From the NCBI RefSeq assembly GCF_031457495.1, contig NZ_JAVDWM010000001.1:3274001-3338000 (forward strand): 64,000 bases of DNA, read 5' to 3'. The position numbers and the translations under genes were made by a program. This DNA comes from Sphingopyxis sp. BE259. GTDB taxonomy: Bacteria > Pseudomonadota > Alphaproteobacteria > Sphingomonadales > Sphingomonadaceae. Position 1 is the stretch's first letter; each line of letters begins with the position of its first letter. This document shows positions 34,607-43,732 of the stretch, one piece after another. The notes under the pieces are model-generated. The model made no database searches, was not told where the DNA came from, and saw nothing but the letters and a program-made list of their open reading frames with translations.

Positions 34607-34735
34607 AGCCCCTCCCCTTCAGGGGAGGGGCAGCGAGACTTGGCAGCTTGCTGCCTAGTCGCAGCGGGGTGGGTCCATCGGCCTCGCGTAAGGTCGATGG
34701 CCCCCACCCCAACCCTCTCCTGAAGGGGAGGGGCT
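34607..34735. repeat. Palindromic intergenic repeat, family B (129 bp with terminal inverted repeats)
   Basis: The 23-bp left end (34607-34629, AGCCCCTCCCCTTCAGGGGA...) and right end (34713-34735) are reverse complements with one mismatch. A second nested inverted pair, GGGGTGGGTCCATCG (34666-34680) and TCGATGGCCCCCACCCC (34694-34710), sits inside. The element fills the gap between the DUF885 gene and tryptophan dioxygenase, and ends 25 nt before the latter start. It has no coding capacity and resembles the short REP/MITE-type repeats of sphingomonad genomes. It would fold into a long hairpin as RNA. Confidence 0.85.
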
Positions 34736-34759
34736 AAGCAATGCTCAAGGGACACCCCC

Positions 34760-35539
34760 ATGCTCGACAAAACCGACATCCACGCCCGCCTCGAAGCCCC
34801 GGTCCTCAAGGACTATGGCGTTTATCTCGCCGTCGACCGCCTGCTCGCCTGCCAGAAACCGCTCGCCAACCTGGTCACCCCCGACGAACTGCAATTCCAG
34901 ATCGTCCATCAGGTCGAGGAATTGTGGATGAAGCTCGCCGCGTTCACGCTGGCCGAAATCGACGGTCACCTGCGCGATGGCCGGATCATGCGCGCGATCA
35001 CCCTGTTCGGCCGCGTCCATATGCTGCTGCGGATGATGACCGACCAGCTGGCGCTGATCGAAACGATGAGCCCCTATGACTATCAGGCGATCCGGCTCCA
35101 GCTCGGCAACGGGTCGGGGCAGGAAAGCCCCGGGTTCCAGATGCTCCTCACCCTGCCCGCCGGTCTATGGGACACCTATCGCTCGCTCTATCTTGAGCCT
35201 GCCCAAAATGCGTCAGGCGTCCGCACGCTCACCGACATCTACGACACCGGCTATGCCCATGACGAAGCCTATATGGTGGCCGAGGCGCTGATCGAATTCG
35301 ACGAGCTATTCCAGAAATTCCGCGCCCACCACATCTACCTCGTCCACCGCTCGATCGGCATGGGATCGAAAGCGATCAGCGGCCGCGCCGTCGATCTGCT
35401 CGACGCCGGCGCCCGCCACCGCTTCTTCCCCGAACTCTGGGCCATCCGCGCCCAGATGACCGATCGCTGGGGCGCCGAATATGGCGTCAAACGCGACAGC
35501 ATCCGGCATGGTGACGCGGGGCATGGTAGCGGGGTTTAG
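34760..35539 (+). CDS. kynA: Tryptophan 2,3-dioxygenase
   Basis: A 259-residue heme dioxygenase that opens the indole ring of L-tryptophan to N-formylkynurenine. Family motifs are ELQFQIVHQVEELWMKL, RMMTDQLALIETMSP, RLQLGNGSGQESPGFQ (substrate loop) and FRAHHIYLVHRSIGMG, which carries the proximal heme His. Length is typical for bacterial enzymes. No other kynurenine-pathway gene is adjacent; the gene stands alone after the repeat element. An ACACCCC leader gives no strong ribosome site, but the start matches the family N-terminus. Confidence 0.93.
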   Translation: MLDKTDIHARLEAPVLKDYGVYLAVDRLLACQKPLANLVTPDELQFQIVHQVEELWMKLAAFTLAEIDGHLRDGRIMRAITLFGRVHMLLRMMTDQLALIETMSPYDYQAIRLQLGNGSGQESPGFQMLLTLPAGLWDTYRSLYLEPAQNASGVRTLTDIYDTGYAHDEAYMVAEALIEFDELFQKFRAHHIYLVHRSIGMGSKAISGRAVDLLDAGARHRFFPELWAIRAQMTDRWGAEYGVKRDSIRHGDAGHGSGV

Positions 35540-35562
35540 GGCGTGATGACCGGCATCCGCCA

Positions 35563-36276
35563 TCACCCTGCCGGGCGGAAAAACAGGATCGTCAGCCCGA
35601 TCGAATTGCTGATCCCGTGCGAGATGATCAGCGGCCACAGGTTCCGGCGGAAGAGCAGAAACAGCAGGCTCGACACCAAGGCGATGATCCCCGTCGCGAC
35701 CCAACCGGCGAAACCCTGGTAGTAATAATGCTGCTGCCCAAAGAGCAACGCCTGTCCGATTCCGGCGAGCAGGGCGGCCAGCCGCAATCCAAAGAAGAGC
35801 GATTCGAGGCGCGAAAACAGCACCCCGCGAAATAGGATTTCTTCGGTGAAACCACCGATGATCCACGCGAGCGCCAACCAGAGCGCAAATTGCAGCGGAT
35901 TTCCGGGAACGCCACTGAACCGGTTCTGATGGCGCGCATCAAGGTCACGGGTGACCGCGTCGGGGACCCCGATCCATGCCTCTGCGGCCACGCGTGCAAA
36001 CTCGCCGGCCACGATCGTGACGATCAGCGCCAGGAGCGTGAAGCCGAGCAATCGCCACCAGCTTTTCGGACGCGACAGCCCGATAACGGGCCATGCAATC
36101 CCGCGTACGCGCAGCCGCCACAGCGCGACTGCCAGCGTCAGCAGCAGCGAAACCGGCCCCGCAAACGCCCACAGCGGTCCGATTTGCAACAGCCATTCCT
36201 TCGACGCGACCAGCACGCCGACGATCAGCACAAGATCAAGCGCGGCACCGCGCGGTCGCATCTCCAATTCGGCCAT
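35563..36276 (-). CDS. CPBP-family intramembrane glutamic protease
   Basis: A 237-residue multi-helix membrane protein of the CPBP/Abi (Rce1-like) family. The catalytic motif is GGFTEEILFRGVLFSRLE, with EE and the downstream R. The second and third motifs are in LLFGQQHYYYQGFAGW and WPLIISHGISNSIGLTILF, where His and Asn complete the site. Such enzymes process prenylated or other membrane peptides; in bacteria the targets are mostly unknown. I chose the ATG at 36276, after GAGGGGG, over an upstream ATG at 36330. It is convergent with tryptophan dioxygenase. Confidence 0.88.
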   Translation of the reverse strand: MAELEMRPRGAALDLVLIVGVLVASKEWLLQIGPLWAFAGPVSLLLTLAVALWRLRVRGIAWPVIGLSRPKSWWRLLGFTLLALIVTIVAGEFARVAAEAWIGVPDAVTRDLDARHQNRFSGVPGNPLQFALWLALAWIIGGFTEEILFRGVLFSRLESLFFGLRLAALLAGIGQALLFGQQHYYYQGFAGWVATGIIALVSSLLFLLFRRNLWPLIISHGISNSIGLTILFFRPAG

Positions 36277-36369
36277 TGCATCCCCCTCGCGAACCCCGGT
36301 TCGTCGCCCGATGTTCGGAGCCAGGGGCAAATGGGTTACAGCGGCTTGTGGCGATGTCGGCGACGCGCC

Positions 36370-37380
36370 CTAAATATCGACGACAATCTTCCCGAAATGG
36401 GCATTCGCGGCCTGATGCCGGAAGGCATCGGCGAGGCGGTCGAGGGGGAAATGGTCGCTGATGATCGGGCGAATTCCGTTCGTCTCGATCCCGGCGATCA
36501 TGTCGAGCTGTTGCCGGCGGCTGCCCACCGTCAGACCCTGCACGCGCAGGTTTTTTGCCATCAGCAGGCCGGTCTGCACCGGTCCGGCGAAGCCTGTGAG
36601 GACGCCGATCAGCGCGACATGGCCGCCGACGCGCGTCGCCATCATCGACTGGTCGAGCGTGCCTGCACCGCCGATTTCGACCACCGTATCCACGCCGCGC
36701 CCGCCGGTCAGTTCGAGCGCCTTGGCGCCCCATGCGGGAACCTCCTTATAATTGATCAGCTCATCGGCGCCGAGTGCTTTCAGCCGTTCGAGCTTGGCGT
36801 CGGACGAGCTGGTCGCGATCACCCGCGCACCCGCGGCCTTGGCGAATTGCAGCGCGAACACCGACACCCCGCCGCTGCCCTGCACCAGCACCGTCGACCC
36901 GGGCTGCGTCGCGCCGTCGACGAACAAGGCGCGCCACGCGGTCAGCCCGGCGCAGGTCAGCGTCGCGGCCTCGGCGGCGCTATACCCCTGCGGGACGCGC
37001 GTGAACCAATGTTGCGGCGTCACCACCACTTCGCGCGCATAGCCGTCGATCCCGTCGCCCGGTACGCCGCGGAACGCGGTCGCGGGCGGCGCGCCATCGA
37101 TCCAGTCGGGGAAGAAGATCGATACGACGGTGTCGCCGACTTTGAACTGCGTGACCCCCTCGCCCACCGTCTCGACGGTCCCGGCGCCGTCCGACATCGG
37201 GATGCGTCCCTCGGCGGCGGGGATCATCCCCATCACCACGGCATAGTCGTGGAAGTTGAGCGACGAGGCGGCCAGCCGAACGCGGATCTCGCCCGGCCCC
37301 GGATCGCCCGGGTCGGCGAGGTCGATCAGCGTCAGATTATCGAGCGAGGCGGGCGCGCGAAGCTGGACCGCTCGCATCAT
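36370..37380 (-). CDS. NAD(P)-dependent alcohol dehydrogenase / quinone-type MDR protein
   Basis: A 336-residue medium-chain dehydrogenase/reductase. The GroES-like N-terminal half contains LAASSLNFHDYAVVMGMIP, and the Rossmann motif is VLVQGSGGVSVFALQFAKAAGA. No catalytic or structural zinc-binding cysteine set is apparent. The ATG at 37380 overlaps the stop of the upstream deacylase gene (ATGA), so the two are coupled. The nature of the alcohol or enone substrate is not known; the pairing with an amidohydrolase may mean a shared degradation route. Confidence 0.84.
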   Translation of the reverse strand: MMRAVQLRAPASLDNLTLIDLADPGDPGPGEIRVRLAASSLNFHDYAVVMGMIPAAEGRIPMSDGAGTVETVGEGVTQFKVGDTVVSIFFPDWIDGAPPATAFRGVPGDGIDGYAREVVVTPQHWFTRVPQGYSAAEAATLTCAGLTAWRALFVDGATQPGSTVLVQGSGGVSVFALQFAKAAGARVIATSSSDAKLERLKALGADELINYKEVPAWGAKALELTGGRGVDTVVEIGGAGTLDQSMMATRVGGHVALIGVLTGFAGPVQTGLLMAKNLRVQGLTVGSRRQQLDMIAGIETNGIRPIISDHFPLDRLADAFRHQAANAHFGKIVVDI

Positions 37381-39116
37381 TCCGCCGCCATCGCCATTTC
37401 GACGCGCTGCGGACCGCGGATCACGCCGCCGGGGGTCGGCCCCTGCATTGTGCCCTCGCGGAAGGTGACTTCGCCCGACTTGATCGTCGCGACATAGCCG
37501 TCGGCTTTTTGCAGCAGGCGCTTGCCGCCCGCGGGCAGATCGAACGCCAGCCAAGGTTTGCCGAGCTTGATCGCATCCATATCGATGACGTTCAAATCGG
37601 CGAGATAGCCCGGCGCCAGCACGCCGCGATCCTCGAGCCCATAGAGCAAAGCGGTATCGCGGCACTGGCGCTTGACTGCATGTTCGAGCGCGATGCGCTT
37701 GCCTGCGCGGTCGCGGACCCAATGCTGGAGCATGAAGGTCGGCGACGCCGCGTCGCAGATCGTCCCGCAATGCGCGCCGCCGTCGGACAGGCTGTTCACC
37801 GTGTCGTCCGACGCCTGCAAATCCTCCAGGAAATTCAGGTTCCCGTCGCGGTAGTTGAGGATCGGGAAATAGATGAAGCCCTTGCCATCGTCCTTCATCA
37901 ACAGGTCATAGGCATATTCGGCTGGCGACACGCCCGCCGCCGCGGCGCGCCCGGCGATGCTTTCGTCCATCTTTGGTTCGTAGTTGAAGTCGGGGTCCAT
38001 TTCGAAATGGACCGGCCAGCCCTCGGCGACGATTTTCAGGAAATCGATGATGTCGCTGTCGGGCCAGACATTGTCCTCTCCGATCATCCGCGCCTTGAAC
38101 GCGGGGTCTTTCAGCTTCGCGAGCTGCGCCTCCCACGGCAGGTCGATGATCTCGTTCCATGCGGGTTTGAAGCGGAACGGATGCACCGTCCCCTGCCACG
38201 CCATGATGATGCCGTTGCCGCGCAGCGCGATCTGCGCGACGATGTTCGCACCGGTCGCATTCTGGCGCCGCATTTCGTCGATCTGTTCCTCGAGCGGCAG
38301 TTCCTTGGCGATCGATTGCAGCGCCGCGAAGGTCACCGGCAGGCCGGTTTCTCGCGACAGGTCGCCCATCCACTGAAACTCGTTCCACTCGCGCTTCAGA
38401 TCGCTCGCCATTTCGAACACGCCGTAACCGACCCGCCCCATCGCGCGGCCGATCGCGATCAGCTCCTCGGCGGTCGCGGTGGTGCCGGGGACGAGTTCAC
38501 CGTCGATCGATTTGTGCAGCACGGTGCGGCTGGTCGAGAAACCAAGCGCACCCGCGCGCACGCCTTCCTCTACGATCCGCGACATCTCCGCGATGTCCGC
38601 CTCGGTGGGGATCGCGCCGGGTTTTTCGCGGTCGCCAAGCACATAGGCACGCACTGCGCCGTGCGGAACGTGGCACGCCACATCGACGGTGCGCGGCAGT
38701 TTTTCGAGCGCGTCCATATATTCGGGGAAGGTTTCCCAGTCCCACGACACACCCTCGGCCAGCGCAGTGCCGGGGATATCCTCGACGCCTTCCATCAGCG
38801 AGATCAGCCAGTCGTGGCGGTCGGGTTTGGCGGGGGCGAAGCCGACGCCGCAATTGCCCATGACGACGGTGGTGACGCCGTGCCAGCTCGACGGCGCCAT
38901 TTCGGCATCCCACGTCGCCTGCCCGTCATAATGGGTGTGGACGTCGACAAAGCCGGGGGTGACGATCTTGCCGCTGGCGTCGATTTCTTCGCGCCCCACG
39001 CCCAGATTTTCGCCGACCGCGACGATGCGGTCGCCATCGACCGCGACATCGGCGGCGAAGGGCGCACCGCCCGTCCCATCGACGACGGTGCCGCCGCGTA
39101 TCACCAGATCAAACAT
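37377..39116 (-). CDS. N-acyl-D-amino-acid deacylase-like amidohydrolase
   Basis: A 579-residue metal-dependent amidohydrolase of the D-aminoacylase group. The N-terminal beta-sandwich and metal site are [15 protein letters not shown] followed by [17 protein letters not shown] (H60-x-H62). Further conserved regions are [27 protein letters not shown] and SDGGAHCG with a metal Asp. The C-terminal LKPG-like part closes the barrel. Members hydrolyse N-acyl-D-amino acids or related amides. It starts the two-gene unit with the alcohol dehydrogenase. No signal peptide is visible, so it should be cytoplasmic. Confidence 0.85.
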   Translation of the reverse strand: MFDLVIRGGTVVDGTGGAPFAADVAVDGDRIVAVGENLGVGREEIDASGKIVTPGFVDVHTHYDGQATWDAEMAPSSWHGVTTVVMGNCGVGFAPAKPDRHDWLISLMEGVEDIPGTALAEGVSWDWETFPEYMDALEKLPRTVDVACHVPHGAVRAYVLGDREKPGAIPTEADIAEMSRIVEEGVRAGALGFSTSRTVLHKSIDGELVPGTTATAEELIAIGRAMGRVGYGVFEMASDLKREWNEFQWMGDLSRETGLPVTFAALQSIAKELPLEEQIDEMRRQNATGANIVAQIALRGNGIIMAWQGTVHPFRFKPAWNEIIDLPWEAQLAKLKDPAFKARMIGEDNVWPDSDIIDFLKIVAEGWPVHFEMDPDFNYEPKMDESIAGRAAAAGVSPAEYAYDLLMKDDGKGFIYFPILNYRDGNLNFLEDLQASDDTVNSLSDGGAHCGTICDAASPTFMLQHWVRDRAGKRIALEHAVKRQCRDTALLYGLEDRGVLAPGYLADLNVIDMDAIKLGKPWLAFDLPAGGKRLLQKADGYVATIKSGEVTFREGTMQGPTPGGVIRGPQRVEMAMAAE

Positions 39117-39241
39117 TCCGACTCTCCCGAACTTTTTAGTTTCACGAAGAAACCTATCATCAAAATCGCGCGATGCAAATAAACGGATGAATGGGCCGCG
39201 ATGCTGTTATACTGATGCGACACACCACGGGAGTCGATGCC

Positions 39242-39991
39242 ATGATCCGTCCGCTTACCCTCGCCCTGCTGCTCGCCCTGTCGGCGACCCCACTTGCCGC
39301 CAAAGAGGTCGCGGCGACCGACTACGCCGCCGCGCTAGCCGATCCGGCGCGCCCCGCCGCCGACCGCGAACGCGATGCCGCGCGCAAGCCCGCCGAACTG
39401 CTCGCATTCGCGCAGATCGCACCGGACGAACAGGTCGGCGATTTTGTCATGGGCGGCGGCTATGTCACCCGCCTGCTCGCCGCCGCGGTCGGCCCGGCGG
39501 GCAAGGTCCACGCCTTCCAGCCCGCCGAGTTCATCGCGTTCAAGGCGCAATATGGCACCGATCAGGCCGCGGTCGATTCCGCCTATGCCAATGTCGACGC
39601 CGTCGCGGGTCCGTTCGCGGCGCCCGCCTTTGCCGTACCGCTCGACACGATCATCACGGTGCAGAATTTTCACGATCTGTATCTGAAACCCTTTCCCGAA
39701 GGCACTGGCGACAAGGCAAGCGCGGCGCTGTTCGCCGCGCTCAAGCCCGGCGGAACGCTGGTGATCGTCGACCACAGCGCCGCGGACGGAACGGGGACAT
39801 CGCTGGCCGATAGTCTGCACCGGATCGACAAGGCGGCGGTTGTCGCGGCGCTGACCAAGGCCGGGTTCAAGCTCGAAGCCGAGAGCGACATCTACCGCCG
39901 CGCCGACGACCCGCGCACGACGAACGTGTTCGATCCCGCGATCCGCGGCAAGACCGACCAGTTTGCGCTGCGCTTCCGCAAACCCGCCTGA
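39242..39991 (+). CDS. Exported class I SAM-methyltransferase-like protein
   Basis: A 249-residue protein with a Sec signal peptide (IRPLTLALLLALSATPLAA, cut before KEVAA). The mature part has a methyltransferase-like Rossmann fold: VGDFVMGGGYVTRLLAAAVG stands where the glycine-rich SAM loop should be, GKVHAFQPAEF is the acidic strand, and LKPGGTLVIVDHSA is the post-motif strand. SAM is cytoplasmic, so an exported member is unexpected; the classical GxGxG loop is also weakened. It may be a pseudo-enzyme or act on another ligand. The gene starts at ATG 39242, divergent from the deacylase. Confidence 0.72.
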   Translation: MIRPLTLALLLALSATPLAAKEVAATDYAAALADPARPAADRERDAARKPAELLAFAQIAPDEQVGDFVMGGGYVTRLLAAAVGPAGKVHAFQPAEFIAFKAQYGTDQAAVDSAYANVDAVAGPFAAPAFAVPLDTIITVQNFHDLYLKPFPEGTGDKASAALFAALKPGGTLVIVDHSAADGTGTSLADSLHRIDKAAVVAALTKAGFKLEAESDIYRRADDPRTTNVFDPAIRGKTDQFALRFRKPA

Positions 39992-40000
39992 AAGAAACCC

Positions 40001-40306
40001 ATGGCCGACGACGATTATGTCTATGACGAGGTGAGCGGCGAATGGTTGTCCGCCGCCGACCTCGCCGCACGCGCCGCCGCCGATGCCGCGGGACCGGAGG
40101 TGCGCGATGCGGTCGGCAACCTGCTGAGCGATGGGGATTCGGTTGTGCTGGTCAAGGATCTGACCGTCAAGGGCGCGGGGCAGACGTTGAAGGTCGGCAC
40201 CGTGATCAAATCGATCCGCCTGACCGGCGACGCACAGGAAATCGACTGCCGTCACGACGGGATCAAGGGGCTGGTGCTGCGGGCGGAATTTGTGCGGAAG
40301 CGGTAG
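40001..40306 (+). CDS. PhnA/YjdM C-terminal-domain protein
   Basis: A 101-residue protein whose last 70 residues match the PhnA/YjdM C-terminal domain: VGNLLSDGDSVVLVKDLTVKGAGQTLKVGTVIKSIRLTG, then IDCRHDGIKGLVLRAEFVRK. Typical PhnA proteins begin with a zinc ribbon (CxxC pairs), which is absent here. It is replaced by YVYDEVSGEWLSAADLAARAAADAAG. The function of PhnA is not settled despite the old phosphonate label. It lies 9 nt after the exported methyltransferase-like gene and may be in its operon. Confidence 0.82.
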   Translation: MADDDYVYDEVSGEWLSAADLAARAAADAAGPEVRDAVGNLLSDGDSVVLVKDLTVKGAGQTLKVGTVIKSIRLTGDAQEIDCRHDGIKGLVLRAEFVRKR

Positions 40307-40353
40307 GGCGGCAAGCTGGCCGACGAGCGATCAACGACAGGGGGAAGACATCA

Positions 40354-41055
40354 ATGCCATCGAAGATATTTGGAATGAGCCTTGTTGCGGTTGCGCTGCT
40401 GTCACCGAACGCCGGCCAAACCAAGGTGACGGAGCCGCCGAAGATCGCGTCACCGACAAAGTTGAAATCGGGAGAAGGCGCGGTGCGGCTGTCGGTGCGC
40501 ACGCAAAAGCAGTTCACCGAAACCTTTTTCCTCTATTTCGTGCGGCTCGACGACAGCGGCAACGACAGCGATGCCTATGTCCGGATCGAGCGCGGCGCCG
40601 GGGTTCCGTTCGCCGGCAGCAATATGATCGATGTCAAACCCGTTATTTTTCGGATGCCGGCGGGCCGTTACCGCCTGCTGGGCTATACCATGCGATGCGA
40701 AGGCGTGCCTTTCGAAGGCGCGCTGTGTACCGGATCGATCAGCGGTCCGTTCCCGACCGGCTATTACAACAACCCTGCGCCGACCTTTGAGGTGAAGGAC
40801 GGCGGCTTTACCGACGTCGGCGATTTCATCCTCGAATATACCGGACCGCGACCGATCGGCGAAATCAACGGCATCGCCGAGGTCGACGAGCATCGGTCGG
40901 ACATTCGCTGGAAACCGATCGCGGCGCCCCGACCGGCCGCCTTTGCCGATCTTGGCGATGCGGGCGCGCCGGTGATCCCCGCCAAGTTCCAGTCGCGGAT
41001 CACCTGCGAAGCGCGACCGCAAGGCGTCATGCTGTATATCCCGTTCAACTGTTGA
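40354..41055 (+). CDS. Exported protein of unknown function
   Basis: A 233-residue protein with a cleavable signal peptide (KIFGMSLVAVALLSPNAG, cut before QTKVTEP). The mature domain is beta-rich, with FFLYFVRLDDSGNDSDAYVRIE, MPAGRYRLLGYTMRCEG and VKDGGFTDVGDFILEY. It has two Cys pairs (RCEG / LCTG and a C-terminal TCEARP...NC), suggesting disulfides. The GRYRLLGY strand resembles surface or lipid-binding beta-sandwich proteins, but I recognise no family. GGGGGAAG gives a good ribosome site. It is convergent with the acyl-CoA dehydrogenase gene. Confidence 0.65.
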   Translation: MPSKIFGMSLVAVALLSPNAGQTKVTEPPKIASPTKLKSGEGAVRLSVRTQKQFTETFFLYFVRLDDSGNDSDAYVRIERGAGVPFAGSNMIDVKPVIFRMPAGRYRLLGYTMRCEGVPFEGALCTGSISGPFPTGYYNNPAPTFEVKDGGFTDVGDFILEYTGPRPIGEINGIAEVDEHRSDIRWKPIAAPRPAAFADLGDAGAPVIPAKFQSRITCEARPQGVMLYIPFNC

Positions 41056-41067
41056 GCAGGGTAGGCG

Positions 41068-42357
41068 TTACCCCAACGTCCCCTTCCGCGGCCCCAGATA
41101 GCCGAACAAATACGCCCCCACCTTGCGCATCTGGATCTCCTCCGCGCCCTCGGTGATGCGGTAGCGGCGGTGGTGGCGATAGATATGTTCGAAGGGCTTG
41201 TGCCGTGAATAGCCGATGCCGCCATGGACCTGCATCGCGCGGTCGGCGGCTTCGCAGCACAGGCGGTTCGCCCAATAATTGCACATGCTGACCTTGTCCG
41301 ACAGCGTATGCTCGATCTCCTTGTGCGGGGTATTGTCCATGTCCCACGCGGTCTTGCGGATCAGCAGGCGCAGCATTTCGGCCTGGGTCGCCAGCTCGAC
41401 GAGCGGGAACTGGATCGCCTGATTGCGCGCCAGCGCCTCGCCGAACGGCTTGCGCGTCCGGGCGTATTTCACGCTTTCCTCGATACAGAACACCGCAGCG
41501 CCCAGCGATGACGCCGCCTGGCGGATTCGGTTCTGGTGGACAAAACTCTGCGCGATCGACAGCCCGCCGCCGACCGGGCCGAGCCGCGCACTGTCGGGCA
41601 CCCACACATTGTCGAACGTCATCCGCGGGTGGTCGGTCGGCATGTTGAAGGTCCACATATATTCGTCGACGGTCATCCCCGGCGTGCCGGTGGGGACGAG
41701 CAGGCAGGTGATCCCCTTCGCATCGCCGTCCTGACCGTCGGTGCGGCAAAAGGTCGCGCAGTGGGTGGCGACATGCATCCCGGTGATCCACATCTTGCGC
41801 CCGTCGATCCGCCAGCCGTCGATCCCATCGCGCGTCTCACGCACCCCGCGCGTTTCCATATGCGTCGCGTCGCTGCCATGATCGGGCTCGGTAAGCCCGA
41901 ACGCGGTGCGCCGCTTGCCCTCGAAGCCGCCGAGGATGAACTCCTGCTTCTGCTCCTCGCTCGTAGCGAATTGTTCGAACATCTCCACGAACGGGAAATT
42001 GCCGACGATGCTATGCTCGTTCTGCAGGTCGTTGTGCAGCCCCAGCCCCTTCGCCGCAAAATGCTCACGGATCACCGCCATCCACAGGTTCGACCCGTCT
42101 TGGCCGCCATATTTCTTTGGCGCCGAGAAGCGCCAATGCCCCGCCGCATCGGCCTTGCGCGTCGCGGCGCGCAGCAATTGTTCCCAGTCGTGGCGCGGCA
42201 GCCCCTGATTGTCCCAATCGGTGCGCGCATGTTCGCGGCGGTGGTCGAAAAACCGGATATTGTCGTCGGCCTCCTCCAGCGGCTTGATCTCGGCGTCGAT
42301 GAAGTCATCGAGTTCGTCCAGATACGCCTGCAACTCGGCGGGCATCGCAAAATCCAT
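41068..42357 (-). CDS. Acyl-CoA dehydrogenase (ACAD10/11-like context)
   Basis: A 429-residue FAD-dependent acyl-CoA dehydrogenase. Characteristic motifs are TAFGLTEPDHGSDATHMETRG (FAD/substrate loop), WITGMHVATHCATFCRTDG and VHQNRIRQAASSLGAAVFCIEESVKYA. The C-terminal catalytic region is RYRITEGAEEIQ, with the base Glu in its usual late position (about residue 403). The gene follows the phosphotransferase by 13 nt. The same two domains are fused in human ACAD10/11, where phosphorylation and elimination process 4-hydroxyacyl-CoAs. That role is an inference here. I chose the ATG at 42357 with GGGAGAGAGAC upstream. Confidence 0.9.
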   Translation of the reverse strand: MDFAMPAELQAYLDELDDFIDAEIKPLEEADDNIRFFDHRREHARTDWDNQGLPRHDWEQLLRAATRKADAAGHWRFSAPKKYGGQDGSNLWMAVIREHFAAKGLGLHNDLQNEHSIVGNFPFVEMFEQFATSEEQKQEFILGGFEGKRRTAFGLTEPDHGSDATHMETRGVRETRDGIDGWRIDGRKMWITGMHVATHCATFCRTDGQDGDAKGITCLLVPTGTPGMTVDEYMWTFNMPTDHPRMTFDNVWVPDSARLGPVGGGLSIAQSFVHQNRIRQAASSLGAAVFCIEESVKYARTRKPFGEALARNQAIQFPLVELATQAEMLRLLIRKTAWDMDNTPHKEIEHTLSDKVSMCNYWANRLCCEAADRAMQVHGGIGYSRHKPFEHIYRHHRRYRITEGAEEIQMRKVGAYLFGYLGPRKGTLG

Positions 42358-42370
42358 GTCTCTCTCCCTG

Positions 42371-43720
42371 TTATTCTTGGCCGCCCCAGGTTTCGCAGGC
42401 GCGCGCACGCGCCGCATATTTCGGGCTGTCGACGGCGCATTTGTCGAGCACCGCGCGGCGCAGTTTCGCGAGCAACCCGGTTTCGCCGAGGGTCATCGCG
42501 CCGCTCAGCAGCGCATCGGCCAGCGCCCGATCTTCGGCACGCGTTCCGGCATCCAGGTCGCGAATCACGATCCCCAGGGCGTTCATCGCTACCGCGGCCT
42601 GAAACTTCGCGTGGCCCGCAGCGCCGGGCTTGATCGCCGCGCCCAGCCAGTCGCGCACCGCCCGCACGATCTCGCCATTGGTCGGCTCGCCCGTCGGCGC
42701 CGCGGCGGCAGCAGGCGATAGCGGCAACGCCCTGCCCCGCTCGACCTCCGGCGCTTCCGTCTCCAGCAACAGCAACAGGTCGAGCTCTTGCTCGGCGGTG
42801 CGCCGCCCGACGACGACGCGCTCGACCGTCGGATCGGCGCCGCTGCGCCACGCCTGCCCCATCTGCAAGCAGCCCAGCGCCCACCACAGGGTCCGGTAGA
42901 CCAGCCAGAAACGAAAGCGGTCGGGATCCACCGGCCCGCCGCCCGCCGCTTCATAGGCCGCGAAATATTCGGCGAGGCTGCCGACTCCGAACGCGGTTCG
43001 ATCGAGCTGGCCGAATCGCCACACCGTCATGCAACCGAAAGCCAGATCCTCATGCGCGTCGCCGCGATGCGCCAACTCCCAGTCGAGCACGGCCGCCAGC
43101 CCGTCTCCATTGACCATGATATTGCCCATCCGGTAATCGCCATGCACCAGCACCGGGTCGGCAGGCAGCGGCAGATGCTCCTCGCACCAGCGGATCGCCA
43201 ACGCGATCACCGGCCGGTCGCCGCCATAGTCCAGAAAACGCGCCTTCAGCTCGGCCAGCGCCGCGCCGGTGTCCATCAGCGGGATCGCGGCGGGGATGGC
43301 GTCTGCCGGAATCGCATGAATGCGCGCCAACTCGCGGCCGAGGTCGGCGAGCAGCGACGGCGGCGGATCGGGCAATATCTTTGCAGGGTTCACCTCGGCG
43401 ATCACCCGCCGCATCACATAGCCGGTGCCGATGCCGTCGCCGTCCGTCAGCACCCCGACAACCTGGGGCGCCTTCACGCCTGCCGAATGGGCGGCGATCA
43501 CCAGCGCCGCCTCGTCGGCATGGCCATAGGGCCGCCCCGCCATATAATCCGCCGACGGCGCGCGGCGCAGGACATAGCCGCCCGCCCCGCCTGGCCCGGT
43601 CCAGTCGAACGCCCAGCTTTCCATATTGGCGCCGCCCGACAAACGGACGAGACCGGTCAATTCACCGGGGCCGACAATGCGGGTCATCAAGCCGGGAAGC
43701 GCGTGACTCAGGCTGCTCAT
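42371..43720 (-). CDS. APH-like phosphotransferase partnered with acyl-CoA dehydrogenase
   Basis: A 449-residue protein. An aminoglycoside-phosphotransferase-type kinase domain spans residues 15-330, with an ATP-site LSGGANMESWAFDW region, the catalytic loop H193-G-D-Y-R-M-G-N200 and the metal DWE motif at 213-215. A C-terminal domain of about 100 residues (from PTGEPTNGEIV) follows, of the kind often appended to these kinases. In ACAD11-type systems the kinase phosphorylates 4-hydroxyacyl-CoA so the dehydrogenase can remove phosphate. The gene starts the two-gene operon, 13 bp downstream of a 24-bp palindrome. All kinase residues look intact. Confidence 0.87.
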   Translation of the reverse strand: MSSLSHALPGLMTRIVGPGELTGLVRLSGGANMESWAFDWTGPGGAGGYVLRRAPSADYMAGRPYGHADEAALVIAAHSAGVKAPQVVGVLTDGDGIGTGYVMRRVIAEVNPAKILPDPPPSLLADLGRELARIHAIPADAIPAAIPLMDTGAALAELKARFLDYGGDRPVIALAIRWCEEHLPLPADPVLVHGDYRMGNIMVNGDGLAAVLDWELAHRGDAHEDLAFGCMTVWRFGQLDRTAFGVGSLAEYFAAYEAAGGGPVDPDRFRFWLVYRTLWWALGCLQMGQAWRSGADPTVERVVVGRRTAEQELDLLLLLETEAPEVERGRALPLSPAAAAAPTGEPTNGEIVRAVRDWLGAAIKPGAAGHAKFQAAVAMNALGIVIRDLDAGTRAEDRALADALLSGAMTLGETGLLAKLRRAVLDKCAVDSPKYAARARACETWGGQE

Positions 43721-43732
43721 CGGCCAATAGTG

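Noticed and set aside
37509..39182. A long plus-strand frame antisense to the deacylase.
   Set aside because: No recognisable domain; Arg/Asp-rich composition typical of antisense frames.
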